From Mesostigma viride (taxonomy: Eukaryota > Streptophyta > Mesostigmatophyceae > Mesostigmatales > Mesostigmataceae): DNA of 64,000 bases. Under the pieces are notes generated by a model. The model was not told the origin of the DNA, ran no database searches, and saw nothing but the letters and a program-made list of their open reading frames with translations. The position numbers and the translations under genes are program-made. The stretch spans positions 1,228,397-1,292,396 of the forward strand of contig RPFO01000086.1 of NCBI GenBank assembly GCA_009746045.1, given 5' to 3'. Below are positions 1-12,826 of this stretch, in pieces; position 1 is the first letter of the stretch; the number at the start of each line of letters is the position of its first letter.

Positions 1-3000
1 GTGATCCCCTGTCACGAGCCTAACAAGCAAACTTAAGAGTGAACCTAACAGTGCAAGTGATCCCCTGTCACGAGCCTAACAAGCAAACTTAAGAGTGAAC
101 CTAACAGTGCAAGTGATCCCCTGTCACGAGCCTAACAAGCAAACTTAAGAGTGAACCTAACAGTGCAAGTGATCCCCTGTCACGAGCCTAACAAGCAAAC
201 TTAAGAGTGAACCTAACAGTGCAAGTGATCCCCTGTCACGAGCCTAACAAGCAAACTTAAGAGTGAACCTAACAGTGCAAGTGATCCCCTGTCACGAGCC
301 TAACAAGCAAACTTAAGAGTGAACCTAACAGTGCAAGTGATCCCCTGTCACGAGCCTAACAAGCAAACTTAAGAGTGAACCTAACAGTGCAAGTGATCCC
401 CTGTCACGAGCCTAACAAGCAAACTTAAGAGTGAACCTAACAGTGCAAGTGATCCCCTGTCACGAGCCTAACAAGCAAACTTAAGAGTGAACCTAACAGT
501 GCAAGTGATCCCCTGTCACGAGCCTAACAAGCAAACTTAAGAGTGAACCTAACAGTGCAAGTGATCCCCTGTCACGAGCCTAACAAGCAAACTTAAGAGT
601 GAACCTAACAGTGCAAGTGATCCCCTGTCACGAGCCTAACAAGCAAACTTAAGAGTGAACCTAACAGTGCAAGTGATCCCCTGTCACGAGCCTAACAAGC
701 AAACTTAAGAGTGAACCTAACAGTGCAAGTGATCCCCTGTCACGAGCCTAACAAGCAAACTTAAGAGTGAACCTAACAGTGCAAGTGATCCCCTGTCACG
801 AGCCTAACAAGCAAACTTAAGAGTGAACCTAACAGTGCAAGTGATCCCCTGTCACGAGCCTAACAAGCAAACTTAAGAGTGAACCTAACAGTGCAAGTGA
901 TCCCCTGTCACGAGCCTAACAAGCAAACTTAAGAGTGAACCTAACAGTGCAAGTGATCCCCTGTCACGAGCCTAACAAGCAAACTTAAGAGTGAACCTAA
1001 CAGTGCAAGTGATCCCCTGTCACGAGCCTAACAAGCAAACTTAAGAGTGAACCTAACAGTGCAAGTGATCCCCTGTCACGAGCCTAACAAGCAAACTTAA
1101 GAGTGAACCTAACAGTGCAAGTGATCCCCTGTCACGAGCCTAACAAGCAAACTTAAGAGTGAACCTAACAGTGCAAGTGATCCCCTGTCACGAGCCTAAC
1201 AAGCAAACTTAAGAGTGAACCTAACAGTGCAAGTGATCCCCTGTCACGAGCCTAACAAGCAAACTTAAGAGTGAACCTAACAGTGCAAGTGATCCCCTGT
1301 CACGAGCCTAACAAGCAAACTTAAGAGTGAACCTAACAGTGCAAGTGATCCCCTGTCACGAGCCTAACAAGCAAACTTAAGAGTGAACCTAACAGTGCAA
1401 GTGATCCCCTGTCACGAGCCTAACAAGCAAACTTAAGAGTGAACCTAACAGTGCAAGTGATCCCCTGTCACGAGCCTAACAAGCAAACTTAAGAGTGAAC
1501 CTAACAGTGCAAGTGATCCCCTGTCACGAGCCTAACAAGCAAACTTAAGAGTGAACCTAACAGTGCAAGTGATCCCCTGTCACGAGCCTAACAAGCAAAC
1601 TTAAGAGTGAACCTAACAGTGCAAGTGATCCCCTGTCACGAGCCTAACAAGCAAACTTAAGAGTGAACCTAACAGTGCAAGTGATCCCCTGTCACGAGCC
1701 TAACAAGCAAACTTAAGAGTGAACCTAACAGTGCAAGTGATCCCCTGTCACGAGCCTAACAAGCAAACTTAAGAGTGAACCTAACAGTGCAAGTGATCCC
1801 CTGTCACGAGCCTAACAAGCAAACTTAAGAGTGAACCTAACAGTGCAAGTGATCCCCTGTCACGAGCCTAACAAGCAAACTTAAGAGTGAACCTAACAGT
1901 GCAAGTGATCCCCTGTCACGAGCCTAACAAGCAAACTTAAGAGTGAACCTAACAGTGCAAGTGATCCCCTGTCACGAGCCTAACAAGCAAACTTAAGAGT
2001 GAACCTAACAGTGCAAGTGATCCCCTGTCACGAGCCTAACAAGCAAACTTAAGAGTGAACCTAACAGTGCAAGTGATCCCCTGTCACGAGCCTAACAAGC
2101 AAACTTAAGAGTGAACCTAACAGTGCAAGTGATCCCCTGTCACGAGCCTAACAAGCAAACTTAAGAGTGAACCTAACAGTGCAAGTGATCCCCTGTCACG
2201 AGCCTAACAAGCAAACTTAAGAGTGAACCTAACAGTGCAAGTGATCCCCTGTCACGAGCCTAACAAGCAAACTTAAGAGTGAACCTAACAGTGCAAGTGA
2301 TCCCCTGTCACGAGCCTAACAAGCAAACTTAAGAGTGAACCTAACAGTGCAAGTGATCCCCTGTCACGAGCCTAACAAGCAAACTTAAGAGTGAACCTAA
2401 CAGTGCAAGTGATCCCCTGTCACGAGCCTAACAAGCAAACTTAAGAGTGAACCTAACAGTGCAAGTGATCCCCTGTCACGAGCCTAACAAGCAAACTTAA
2501 GAGTGAACCTAACAGTGCAAGTGATCCCCTGTCACGAGCCTAACAAGCAAACTTAAGAGTGAACCTAACAGTGCAAGTGATCCCCTGTCACGAGCCTAAC
2601 AAGCAAACTTAAGAGTGAACCTAACAGTGCAAGTGATCCCCTGTCACGAGCCTAACAAGCAAACTTAAGAGTGAACCTAACAGTGCAAGTGATCCCCTGT
2701 CACGAGCCTAACAAGCAAACTTAAGAGTGAACCTAACAGTGCAAGTGATCCCCTGTCACGAGCCTAACAAGCAAACTTAAGAGTGAACCTAACAGTGCAA
2801 GTGATCCCCTGTCACGAGCCTAACAAGCAAACTTAAGAGTGAACCTAACAGTGCAAGTGATCCCCTGTCACGAGCCTAACAAGCAAACTTAAGAGTGAAC
2901 CTAACAGTGCAAGTGATCCCCTGTCACGAGCCTAACAAGCAAACTTAAGAGTGAACCTAACAGTGCAAGTGATCCCCTGTCACGAGCCTAACAAGCAAAC

Positions 3001-6000
3001 TTAAGAGTGAACCTAACAGTGCAAGTGATCCCCTGTCACGAGCCTAACAAGCAAACTTAAGAGTGAACCTAACAGTGCAAGTGATCCCCTGTCACGAGCC
3101 TAACAAGCAAACTTAAGAGTGAACCTAACAGTGCAAGTGATCCCCTGTCACGAGCCTAACAAGCAAACTTAAGAGTGAACCTAACAGTGCAAGTGATCCC
3201 CTGTCACGAGCCTAACAAGCAAACTTAAGAGTGAACCTAACAGTGCAAGTGATCCCCTGTCACGAGCCTAACAAGCAAACTTAAGAGTGAACCTAACAGT
3301 GCAAGTGATCCCCTGTCACGAGCCTAACAAGCAAACTTAAGAGTGAACCTAACAGTGCAAGTGATCCCCTGTCACGAGCCTAACAAGCAAACTTAAGAGT
3401 GAACCTAACAGTGCAAGTGATCCCCTGTCACGAGCCTAACAAGCAAACTTAAGAGTGAACCTAACAGTGCAAGTGATCCCCTGTCACGAGCCTAACAAGC
3501 AAACTTAAGAGTGAACCTAACAGTGCAAGTGATCCCCTGTCACGAGCCTAACAAGCAAACTTAAGAGTGAACCTAACAGTGCAAGTGATCCCCTGTCACG
3601 AGCCTAACAAGCAAACTTAAGAGTGAACCTAACAGTGCAAGTGATCCCCTGTCACGAGCCTAACAAGCAAACTTAAGAGTGAACCTAACAGTGCAAGTGA
3701 TCCCCTGTCACGAGCCTAACAAGCAAACTTAAGAGTGAACCTAACAGTGCAAGTGATCCCCTGTCACGAGCCTAACAAGCAAACTTAAGAGTGAACCTAA
3801 CAGTGCAAGTGATCCCCTGTCACGAGCCTAACAAGCAAACTTAAGAGTGAACCTAACAGTGCAAGTGATCCCCTGTCACGAGCCTAACAAGCAAACTTAA
3901 GAGTGAACCTAACAGTGCAAGTGATCCCCTGTCACGAGCCTAACAAGCAAACTTAAGAGTGAACCTAACAGTGCAAGTGATCCCCTGTCACGAGCCTAAC
4001 AAGCAAACTTAAGAGTGAACCTAACAGTGCAAGTGATCCCCTGTCACGAGCCTAACAAGCAAACTTAAGAGTGAACCTAACAGTGCAAGTGATCCCCTGT
4101 CACGAGCCTAACAAGCAAACTTAAGAGTGAACCTAACAGTGCAAGTGATCCCCTGTCACGAGCCTAACAAGCAAACTTAAGAGTGAACCTAACAGTGCAA
4201 GTGATCCCCTGTCACGAGCCTAACAAGCAAACTTAAGAGTGAACCTAACAGTGCAAGTGATCCCCTGTCACGAGCCTAACAAGCAAACTTAAGAGTGAAC
4301 CTAACAGTGCAAGTGATCCCCTGTCACGAGCCTAACAAGCAAACTTAAGAGTGAACCTAACAGTGCAAGTGATCCCCTGTCACGAGCCTAACAAGCAAAC
4401 TTAAGAGTGAACCTAACAGTGCAAGTGATCCCCTGTCACGAGCCTAACAAGCAAACTTAAGAGTGAACCTAACAGTGCAAGTGATCCCCTGTCACGAGCC
4501 TAACAAGCAAACTTAAGAGTGAACCTAACAGTGCAAGTGATCCCCTGTCACGAGCCTAACAAGCAAACTTAAGAGTGAACCTAACAGTGCAAGTGATCCC
4601 CTGTCACGAGCCTAACAAGCAAACTTAAGAGTGAACCTAACAGTGCAAGTGATCCCCTGTCACGAGCCTAACAAGCAAACTTAAGAGTGAACCTAACAGT
4701 GCAAGTGATCCCCTGTCACGAGCCTAACAAGCAAACTTAAGAGTGAACCTAACAGTGCAAGTGATCCCCTGTCACGAGCCTAACAAGCAAACTTAAGAGT
4801 GAACCTAACAGTGCAAGTGATCCCCTGTCACGAGCCTAACAAGCAAACTTAAGAGTGAACCTAACAGTGCAAGTGATCCCCTGTCACGAGCCTAACAAGC
4901 AAACTTAAGAGTGAACCTAACAGTGCAAGTGATCCCCTGTCACGAGCCTAACAAGCAAACTTAAGAGTGAACCTAACAGTGCAAGTGATCCCCTGTCACG
5001 AGCCTAACAAGCAAACTTAAGAGTGAACCTAACAGTGCAAGTGATCCCCTGTCACGAGCCTAACAAGCAAACTTAAGAGTGAACCTAACAGTGCAAGTGA
5101 TCCCCTGTCACGAGCCTAACAAGCAAACTTAAGAGTGAACCTAACAGTGCAAGTGATCCCCTGTCACGAGCCTAACAAGCAAACTTAAGAGTGAACCTAA
5201 CAGTGCAAGTGATCCCCTGTCACGAGCCTAACAAGCAAACTTAAGAGTGAACCTAACAGTGCAAGTGATCCCCTGTCACGAGCCTAACAAGCAAACTTAA
5301 GAGTGAACCTAACAGTGCAAGTGATCCCCTGTCACGAGCCTAACAAGCAAACTTAAGAGTGAACCTAACAGTGCAAGTGATCCCCTGTCACGAGCCTAAC
5401 AAGCAAACTTAAGAGTGAACCTAACAGTGCAAGTGATCCCCTGTCACGAGCCTAACAAGCAAACTTAAGAGTGAACCTAACAGTGCAAGTGATCCCCTGT
5501 CACGAGCCTAACAAGCAAACTTAAGAGTGAACCTAACAGTGCAAGTGATCCCCTGTCACGAGCCTAACAAGCAAACTTAAGAGTGAACCTAACAGTGCAA
5601 GTGATCCCCTGTCACGAGCCTAACAAGCAAACTTAAGAGTGAACCTAACAGTGCAAGTGATCCCCTGTCACGAGCCTAACAAGCAAACTTAAGAGTGAAC
5701 CTAACAGTGCAAGTGATCCCCTGTCACGAGCCTAACAAGCAAACTTAAGAGTGAACCTAACAGTGCAAGTGATCCCCTGTCACGAGCCTAACAAGCAAAC
5801 TTAAGAGTGAACCTAACAGTGCAAGTGATCCCCTGTCACGAGCCTAACAAGCAAACTTAAGAGTGAACCTAACAGTGCAAGTGATCCCCTGTCACGAGCC
5901 TAACAAGCAAACTTAAGAGTGAACCTAACAGTGCAAGTGATCCCCTGTCACGAGCCTAACAAGCAAACTTAAGAGTGAACCTAACAGTGCAAGTGATCCC

Positions 6001-9000
6001 CTGTCACGAGCCTAACAAGCAAACTTAAGAGTGAACCTAACAGTGCAAGTGATCCCCTGTCACGAGCCTAACAAGCAAACTTAAGAGTGAACCTAACAGT
6101 GCAAGTGATCCCCTGTCACGAGCCTAACAAGCAAACTTAAGAGTGAACCTAACAGTGCAAGTGATCCCCTGTCACGAGCCTAACAAGCAAACTTAAGAGT
6201 GAACCTAACAGTGCAAGTGATCCCCTGTCACGAGCCTAACAAGCAAACTTAAGAGTGAACCTAACAGTGCAAGTGATCCCCTGTCACGAGCCTAACAAGC
6301 AAACTTAAGAGTGAACCTAACAGTGCAAGTGATCCCCTGTCACGAGCCTAACAAGCAAACTTAAGAGTGAACCTAACAGTGCAAGTGATCCCCTGTCACG
6401 AGCCTAACAAGCAAACTTAAGAGTGAACCTAACAGTGCAAGTGATCCCCTGTCACGAGCCTAACAAGCAAACTTAAGAGTGAACCTAACAGTGCAAGTGA
6501 TCCCCTGTCACGAGCCTAACAAGCAAACTTAAGAGTGAACCTAACAGTGCAAGTGATCCCCTGTCACGAGCCTAACAAGCAAACTTAAGAGTGAACCTAA
6601 CAGTGCAAGTGATCCCCTGTCACGAGCCTAACAAGCAAACTTAAGAGTGAACCTAACAGTGCAAGTGATCCCCTGTCACGAGCCTAACAAGCAAACTTAA
6701 GAGTGAACCTAACAGTGCAAGTGATCCCCTGTCACGAGCCTAACAAGCAAACTTAAGAGTGAACCTAACAGTGCAAGTGATCCCCTGTCACGAGCCTAAC
6801 AAGCAAACTTAAGAGTGAACCTAACAGTGCAAGTGATCCCCTGTCACGAGCCTAACAAGCAAACTTAAGAGTGAACCTAACAGTGCAAGTGATCCCCTGT
6901 CACGAGCCTAACAAGCAAACTTAAGAGTGAACCTAACAGTGCAAGTGATCCCCTGTCACGAGCCTAACAAGCAAACTTAAGAGTGAACCTAACAGTGCAA
7001 GTGATCCCCTGTCACGAGCCTAACAAGCAAACTTAAGAGTGAACCTAACAGTGCAAGTGATCCCCTGTCACGAGCCTAACAAGCAAACTTAAGAGTGAAC
7101 CTAACAGTGCAAGTGATCCCCTGTCACGAGCCTAACAAGCAAACTTAAGAGTGAACCTAACAGTGCAAGTGATCCCCTGTCACGAGCCTAACAAGCAAAC
7201 TTAAGAGTGAACCTAACAGTGCAAGTGATCCCCTGTCACGAGCCTAACAAGCAAACTTAAGAGTGAACCTAACAGTGCAAGTGATCCCCTGTCACGAGCC
7301 TAACAAGCAAACTTAAGAGTGAACCTAACAGTGCAAGTGATCCCCTGTCACGAGCCTAACAAGCAAACTTAAGAGTGAACCTAACAGTGCAAGTGATCCC
7401 CTGTCACGAGCCTAACAAGCAAACTTAAGAGTGAACCTAACAGTGCAAGTGATCCCCTGTCACGAGCCTAACAAGCAAACTTAAGAGTGAACCTAACAGT
7501 GCAAGTGATCCCCTGTCACGAGCCTAACAAGCAAACTTAAGAGTGAACCTAACAGTGCAAGTGATCCCCTGTCACGAGCCTAACAAGCAAACTTAAGAGT
7601 GAACCTAACAGTGCAAGTGATCCCCTGTCACGAGCCTAACAAGCAAACTTAAGAGTGAACCTAACAGTGCAAGTGATCCCCTGTCACGAGCCTAACAAGC
7701 AAACTTAAGAGTGAACCTAACAGTGCAAGTGATCCCCTGTCACGAGCCTAACAAGCAAACTTAAGAGTGAACCTAACAGTGCAAGTGATCCCCTGTCACG
7801 AGCCTAACAAGCAAACTTAAGAGTGAACCTAACAGTGCAAGTGATCCCCTGTCACGAGCCTAACAAGCAAACTTAAGAGTGAACCTAACAGTGCAAGTGA
7901 TCCCCTGTCACGAGCCTAACAAGCAAACTTAAGAGTGAACCTAACAGTGCAAGTGATCCCCTGTCACGAGCCTAACAAGCAAACTTAAGAGTGAACCTAA
8001 CAGTGCAAGTGATCCCCTGTCACGAGCCTAACAAGCAAACTTAAGAGTGAACCTAACAGTGCAAGTGATCCCCTGTCACGAGCCTAACAAGCAAACTTAA
8101 GAGTGAACCTAACAGTGCAAGTGATCCCCTGTCACGAGCCTAACAAGCAAACTTAAGAGTGAACCTAACAGTGCAAGTGATCCCCTGTCACGAGCCTAAC
8201 AAGCAAACTTAAGAGTGAACCTAACAGTGCAAGTGATCCCCTGTCACGAGCCTAACAAGCAAACTTAAGAGTGAACCTAACAGTGCAAGTGATCCCCTGT
8301 CACGAGCCTAACAAGCAAACTTAAGAGTGAACCTAACAGTGCAAGTGATCCCCTGTCACGAGCCTAACAAGCAAACTTAAGAGTGAACCTAACAGTGCAA
8401 GTGATCCCCTGTCACGAGCCTAACAAGCAAACTTAAGAGTGAACCTAACAGTGCAAGTGATCCCCTGTCACGAGCCTAACAAGCAAACTTAAGAGTGAAC
8501 CTAACAGTGCAAGTGATCCCCTGTCACGAGCCTAACAAGCAAACTTAAGAGTGAACCTAACAGTGCAAGTGATCCCCTGTCACGAGCCTAACAAGCAAAC
8601 TTAAGAGTGAACCTAACAGTGCAAGTGATCCCCTGTCACGAGCCTAACAAGCAAACTTAAGAGTGAACCTAACAGTGCAAGTGATCCCCTGTCACGAGCC
8701 TAACAAGCAAACTTAAGAGTGAACCTAACAGTGCAAGTGATCCCCTGTCACGAGCCTAACAAGCAAACTTAAGAGTGAACCTAACAGTGCAAGTGATCCC
8801 CTGTCACGAGCCTAACAAGCAAACTTAAGAGTGAACCTAACAGTGCAAGTGATCCCCTGTCACGAGCCTAACAAGCAAACTTAAGAGTGAACCTAACAGT
8901 GCAAGTGATCCCCTGTCACGAGCCTAACAAGCAAACTTAAGAGTGAACCTAACAGTGCAAGTGATCCCCTGTCACGAGCCTAACAAGCAAACTTAAGAGT

Positions 9001-9688
9001 GAACCTAACAGTGCAAGTGATCCCCTGTCACGAGCCTAACAAGCAAACTTAAGAGTGAACCTAACAGTGCAAGTGATCCCCTGTCACGAGCCTAACAAGC
9101 AAACTTAAGAGTGAACCTAACAGTGCAAGTGATCCCCTGTCACGAGCCTAACAAGCAAACTTAAGAGTGAACCTAACAGTGCAAGTGATCCCCTGTCACG
9201 AGCCTAACAAGCAAACTTAAGAGTGAACCTAACAGTGCAAGTGATCCCCTGTCACGAGCCTAACAAGCAAACTTAAGAGTGAACCTAACAGTGCAAGTGA
9301 TCCCCTGTCACGAGCCTAACAAGCAAACTTAAGAGTGAACCTAACAGTGCAAGTGATCCCCTGTCACGAGCCTAACAAGCAAACTTAAGAGTGAACCTAA
9401 CAGTGCAAGTGATCCCCTGTCACGAGCCTAACAAGCAAACTTAAGAGTGAACCTAACAGTGCAAGTGATCCCCTGTCACGAGCCTAACAAGCAAACTTAA
9501 GAGTGAACCTAACAGTGCAAGTGATCCCCTGTCACGAGCCTAACAAGCAAACTTAAGAGTGAACCTAACAGTGCAAGTGATCCCCTGTCACGAGCCTAAC
9601 AAGCAAACTTAAGAGTGAACCTAACAGTGCAAGTGATCCCCTGTCACGAGCCTAACAAGCAAACTTAAGAGTGAACCTAACAGTGCAA
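1..9688. repeat. 56-bp satellite array, 173 identical copies
   Basis: The unit begins GTGATCCCCTGTCACGAGCC and is 56 bp long. It repeats head to tail with phase unchanged from base 1; the text recurs exactly every 840 bases (15 units) and I found no variant base in 173 units. Each unit holds a short inverted repeat (GTGA, 7-base loop, TCAC) and a CTTAAG palindrome. Because 56 is not a multiple of 3 and the unit has stops, nothing long is open in it. The left edge of the window is inside the array, so the true length is unknown. Such uniformity means very recent amplification, strong homogenisation, or assembly by consensus. Confidence 0.98.
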
Positions 9689-9790
9689 GTGATCCCCTGT
9701 CAAGAGCCTAGCAAGCAAACTTAAGTGAACCTAACAGTGAACCTAACAGTGAACCTAACAGTGAACCTAACAGTGAACCTAAGAGAGTCT
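9689..9790. repeat. Degenerate edge of the satellite with 12-bp sub-repeats
   Basis: The 174th unit has substitutions and a short deletion, and then collapses into about five copies of a 12-bp motif, GAACCTAACAGT, which is the last part of the satellite unit. This is the typical decayed edge of an array, where homogenisation no longer acts. After it the sequence to 10110 has no gene I can recognise; it should be intron 3 of TAF6. Confidence 0.85.
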
Positions 9791-10039
9791 CTATGTACAG
9801 ACGAGGGCGCAGACATGGATGACAGAATAAGCGTTTCGCCCCGCCACCCATTGCCCCCCCACCAAACGTTGCCTCGAGGGCAGCGTCTCTCAGGAACCCC
9901 CCCCCGGCAGCCTAGCTATGGCACATGCCGGTTGACACAAGAAGTACCCTTTCAATGCATGGGCTGGCACCACACGGCGTCATCCACGTCTAGGTCATGC
10001 ATAGCACCCATACGTCAACAAGTACATGTTGGCAAAACT

Positions 10040-10127
10040 CGCACGTCATCAAAGTCGAGGTATGCAACACCACAGCTCATCATCACAGCACCGACGCGCA
10101 CAACACGCACGTCATCAAAGTCGAGGT
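10040..10127 (-). repeat. Duplicated TAF6 exon 3/donor junction
   Basis: A 22-bp string spanning the end of TAF6 exon 3 and its splice donor (10106-10127) occurs again exactly at 10040-10061, in the intron. The copy keeps the last exon codons (LDFDD) and a GTGCGA donor, so it is a potential decoy 5' splice site. Confidence 0.8.
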
Positions 10128-12134
10128 CGGCGTCGTCCACGTAGAAGAGTCCGTTGGTGCCGACGACACGGCGGAAACGGAGTGGCTCTGGGTTAGAGAA
10201 GCCAAACAGCTCCTGGGGAATGGGGTGATGGGGGGCGGCGGGGGGGAGGGGAGGGGAGGGGGGAAAGTGTGTGGGGGGGGGATTAGGAAAGGCTAAGGGT
10301 ACTATTATAGCAGTGCCGAAGGGGCCTGATCTTAGCCAGGCAGGCAAGCAAGGGCAACAACAGCTTGTACTGTGCCACATGCCTCACAGACGCAAAGACA
10401 AGAACAAGACGATGGTCGTTCGGGGGATGGTTGCTGCAGGCCGCACAGAAATACCACCAGGTGCACCGTTGTGGCCAATGGCATCCCAGCTGTGGCAGCA
10501 GCACCCCAGCTTTTTGGTGGGAGGCGCTTGCTGGTTTGCTGCACCTTGCTAGATGTGTGCCATGAAATGGATGTTGGTTTCCATGGCACACAGCCCCTCT
10601 CACCTTCCAAAGTACAACAGCATGGTTGTGGGAAAACACAGCCTTTAAACAAAAGGTTTGTTCATATACCCAACTCCCATGGACACGTGGGAAAGCGTTC
10701 CTGTATCCATGCAAACAGGCAAGTGCAGCCAGCGGTCTGACTCTGGAAACGTCACATCCCGGAGCACATGCTGGATATTGTAATCGTAACACCCACCCAA
10801 TAGCTGCCCACATTATTTTACTATGAAGCCGCAAGGTGCGCTATTGTAATAGTCATAGTCATAGTCATAGTGCGTCTGCTAAATTAAATTTGTATCTACT
10901 GTATGTATCCTCCACCGCTAGGTATAGGAATGCTACAACAAGCAACACGTACAATGATCCACCACAACCAACGTACATGGTCAACATAGTACAGAAATAC
11001 ATCGGTGATATGATGATGCGCTTACCTCCACGCTCCGCGGGCAGGTCCAAATGCAAAACCACCCAGCGATCGTCCATTATATCATATTAGTCCATATGTA
11101 TCTACATTATATCATACATATTGTACATTATGAAACCATCATTTACCTCCACGTTGCGCAGGCGCATCGCATTGCTCACGTCCGACGTGGTCAGCATGGA
11201 CCGCTTGGAGTGGCGCATGAACTTGAGCGCCTCCTGCCAGGTGGCGCCAAGGACACATGCACAGGCCGAGGCACAGGCCAAGTGGGGGAAAATTTAGCTC
11301 ACGCGCCCACTGTCGTGAAGCATACATTGTTCCCCCGACGGAGGGACGAGTATTATCAAGGAGACAACCAGCGCAGGCCAGAAATCGAGTATTATATATA
11401 CATATATATTCATTGAGCATGATAAATTACGGAAATGAAACCGGCATGCAACCTAAGGCCGGCATGCAACATATATATGATGTGTTAAAAGCGGGCCGGT
11501 ATACGTTCATGAGGCATGTCCCCGCACTGTGATAGGCAAGAGGCAAGAATGCCTTGAAAGTTGGGCCGAGCAGGGCAGAGGCAAACATAGACACAGCGGG
11601 TGAGGGGCTAATTTCCTCAGGCAAAAGTGGGGAGATGTGTAACGTGAGTAGGTGGGTGCCAGGAAAAGCGGTCAGTGTTTACCCTGCAAGAAGCAGCGTC
11701 GTGCTAAGCTGGCACGAGAAGCTGCACTGCACGAGTTGAATGGCCGATGATAGCATGGAACGTACACGCAGAAAGCAGGTCTATACAGCTGATCGCGAGC
11801 CAACTGCGACATGGTATATGCATCCGGTTGCTGGGAATAGTGTACAAACGCCAACGGACATGTGATGGGAGTCAATGCAGCTAACGCCATGTAAACGTGT
11901 TCCTAGGAAAGAGGCATGCATGCTTGTAGACTCGAGCATGAATTCGCAAAGCTGCAGCTTTTGCAATGGCGTCATGCACTTGGATAGAGCAAAGTGGAGA
12001 GAAATCACCTGTATAATCTCCCGGACTCGATACTCCACGTCGGGAGCGAGGGCAGTGGCAACGTCATTGCTAATGTTACTAATACCGATAGTCTGTCCAA
12101 TTATCTGGATTGATTCCTTCGCAATAAGGCTCAT
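10111..12134 (-). CDS. TAF6, TFIID subunit, N-terminal exons only
   Basis: Three exons read on the minus strand: 12009-12134 (42 codons, starts ATG), 11147-11233 (29 codons) and 10111-10212 (34 codons), all phase 0 with GT-AG introns. The joined 105 residues follow TAF6 from its first residue: a start like MSLIAKESI, then IGISNISNDVA, APDVEYRVREI, then ALKFMRHSKR, RLRNVE and LFGF, PLRFRR, LFYVDDADLDFDD. Residues 1-71 are the histone fold that in known TAF6 pairs with TAF9 in TFIID (core promoter recognition) and SAGA-type complexes; the rest is the start of the linker to the C-terminal HEAT domain. That domain is not in the window. Coding stops at a good donor (GTGCGT) and the next exon should lie left of 10110, where only 320 bp of unrecognised sequence and the satellite are found. 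The gene is therefore either interrupted by the satellite or carries it in intron 3. It shares a 692-bp upstream region with the divergent gene at 12827. Confidence 0.88.
10213..11146 (-). other. TAF6 intron 2, no gene seen
   Basis: The intron has a G-rich stretch next to the acceptor side of exon 3 (10230-10280), a few short TCATAG repeats near 10855-10870, and an AT-rich part at 10830-11146. Short open frames on both strands have no recognisable domain. Confidence 0.6.
11347..11395 (-). mobile_element. 29-bp R1 repeat fragment with 10-bp target duplication
   Basis: Bases 11357-11385 are the terminal 29 bp of the dispersed R1 repeat in reverse orientation (contain GAGACAACCAGCGCAGGCC). They are flanked by perfect direct repeats CGAGTATTAT at 11347-11356 and 11386-11395. 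The simplest reading is an extremely truncated retrotransposed copy in TAF6 intron 1. Confidence 0.75.
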
Positions 12135-12826
12135 CCTTGTTGAATAAATAAATTCAATTCGAAGAAGGATGTTGATTACAACGAATATTACCGAGTATAG
12201 ACTGAAATATTTCTAGTTGCCAGGAGGCTCATCCCCAGTGATGTGCAACACGCCCATGATGCAGGGGCAAACCGACAAAAATATGAAAGCTTCATCGCAA
12301 TTTATCCACAAAGAAACGGAGATTACCAAAGCGGCCGTGCCATTTGTAGTAGAAACGTGCTAACTTCGTGCGGCGAATTGATGCAGTTCGTGGCTAAATC
12401 CTTGCGTCGGCCATATCCCAGCGGGATACAGCATTCTGCTGGTTTCAAGGGGCGATGCCAGTTGCGACTTGCGACTAATTGCGAAATACTTATGTACGGC
12501 AGAATTACTTAAACTACTCTATGTGCGTCGCGCGGCGCCTACAGTCTTGAGACGTCAGTATTATTCCAACACTAGGGAGTACATGCAACAGCACAATACA
12601 ACGTGTAAGATATTCCAAATTTAAAAACGTTCGTGGGTCTGGCTATGGTGGCAAATTTTACGTCGTCGGTTTCAGTTATGTTGCGATAGTATGCAAAATG
12701 GGATTCGAATGTTTGAGATTTGAACTCTTTCGTTGTCCGTTTTCCCCTTTTCGGCGCCTCGAGGCGCCATATCCGCACATAATTTATTCATACTCTTATT
12801 TACATAGGACTTGAGCATTTCCCACC
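12135..12826. promoter_or_regulatory. Shared upstream region of TAF6 and the long coiled-coil gene
   Basis: The 692 bp between the two divergent start codons must hold both promoters. The region is AT-richer than the flanking exons. I see no clear TATA box at a fixed distance or other named element; the plus-strand start at 12827 has a favourable context (CCCACCATGC). Confidence 0.5.

Noticed and set aside
1-9688. CRISPR array
   Set aside because: Units are contiguous and identical with no unique spacers, in a eukaryotic context.
1-9688. Telomere repeat
   Set aside because: The unit contains CCTAA strings, but the period is 56 bp and no CCCTAAA-type short repeat is present.
10015-10380. A single 121-codon minus-strand gene at the satellite edge
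   Set aside because: Only 10111-10212 within it matches TAF6; the rest is intron read through.
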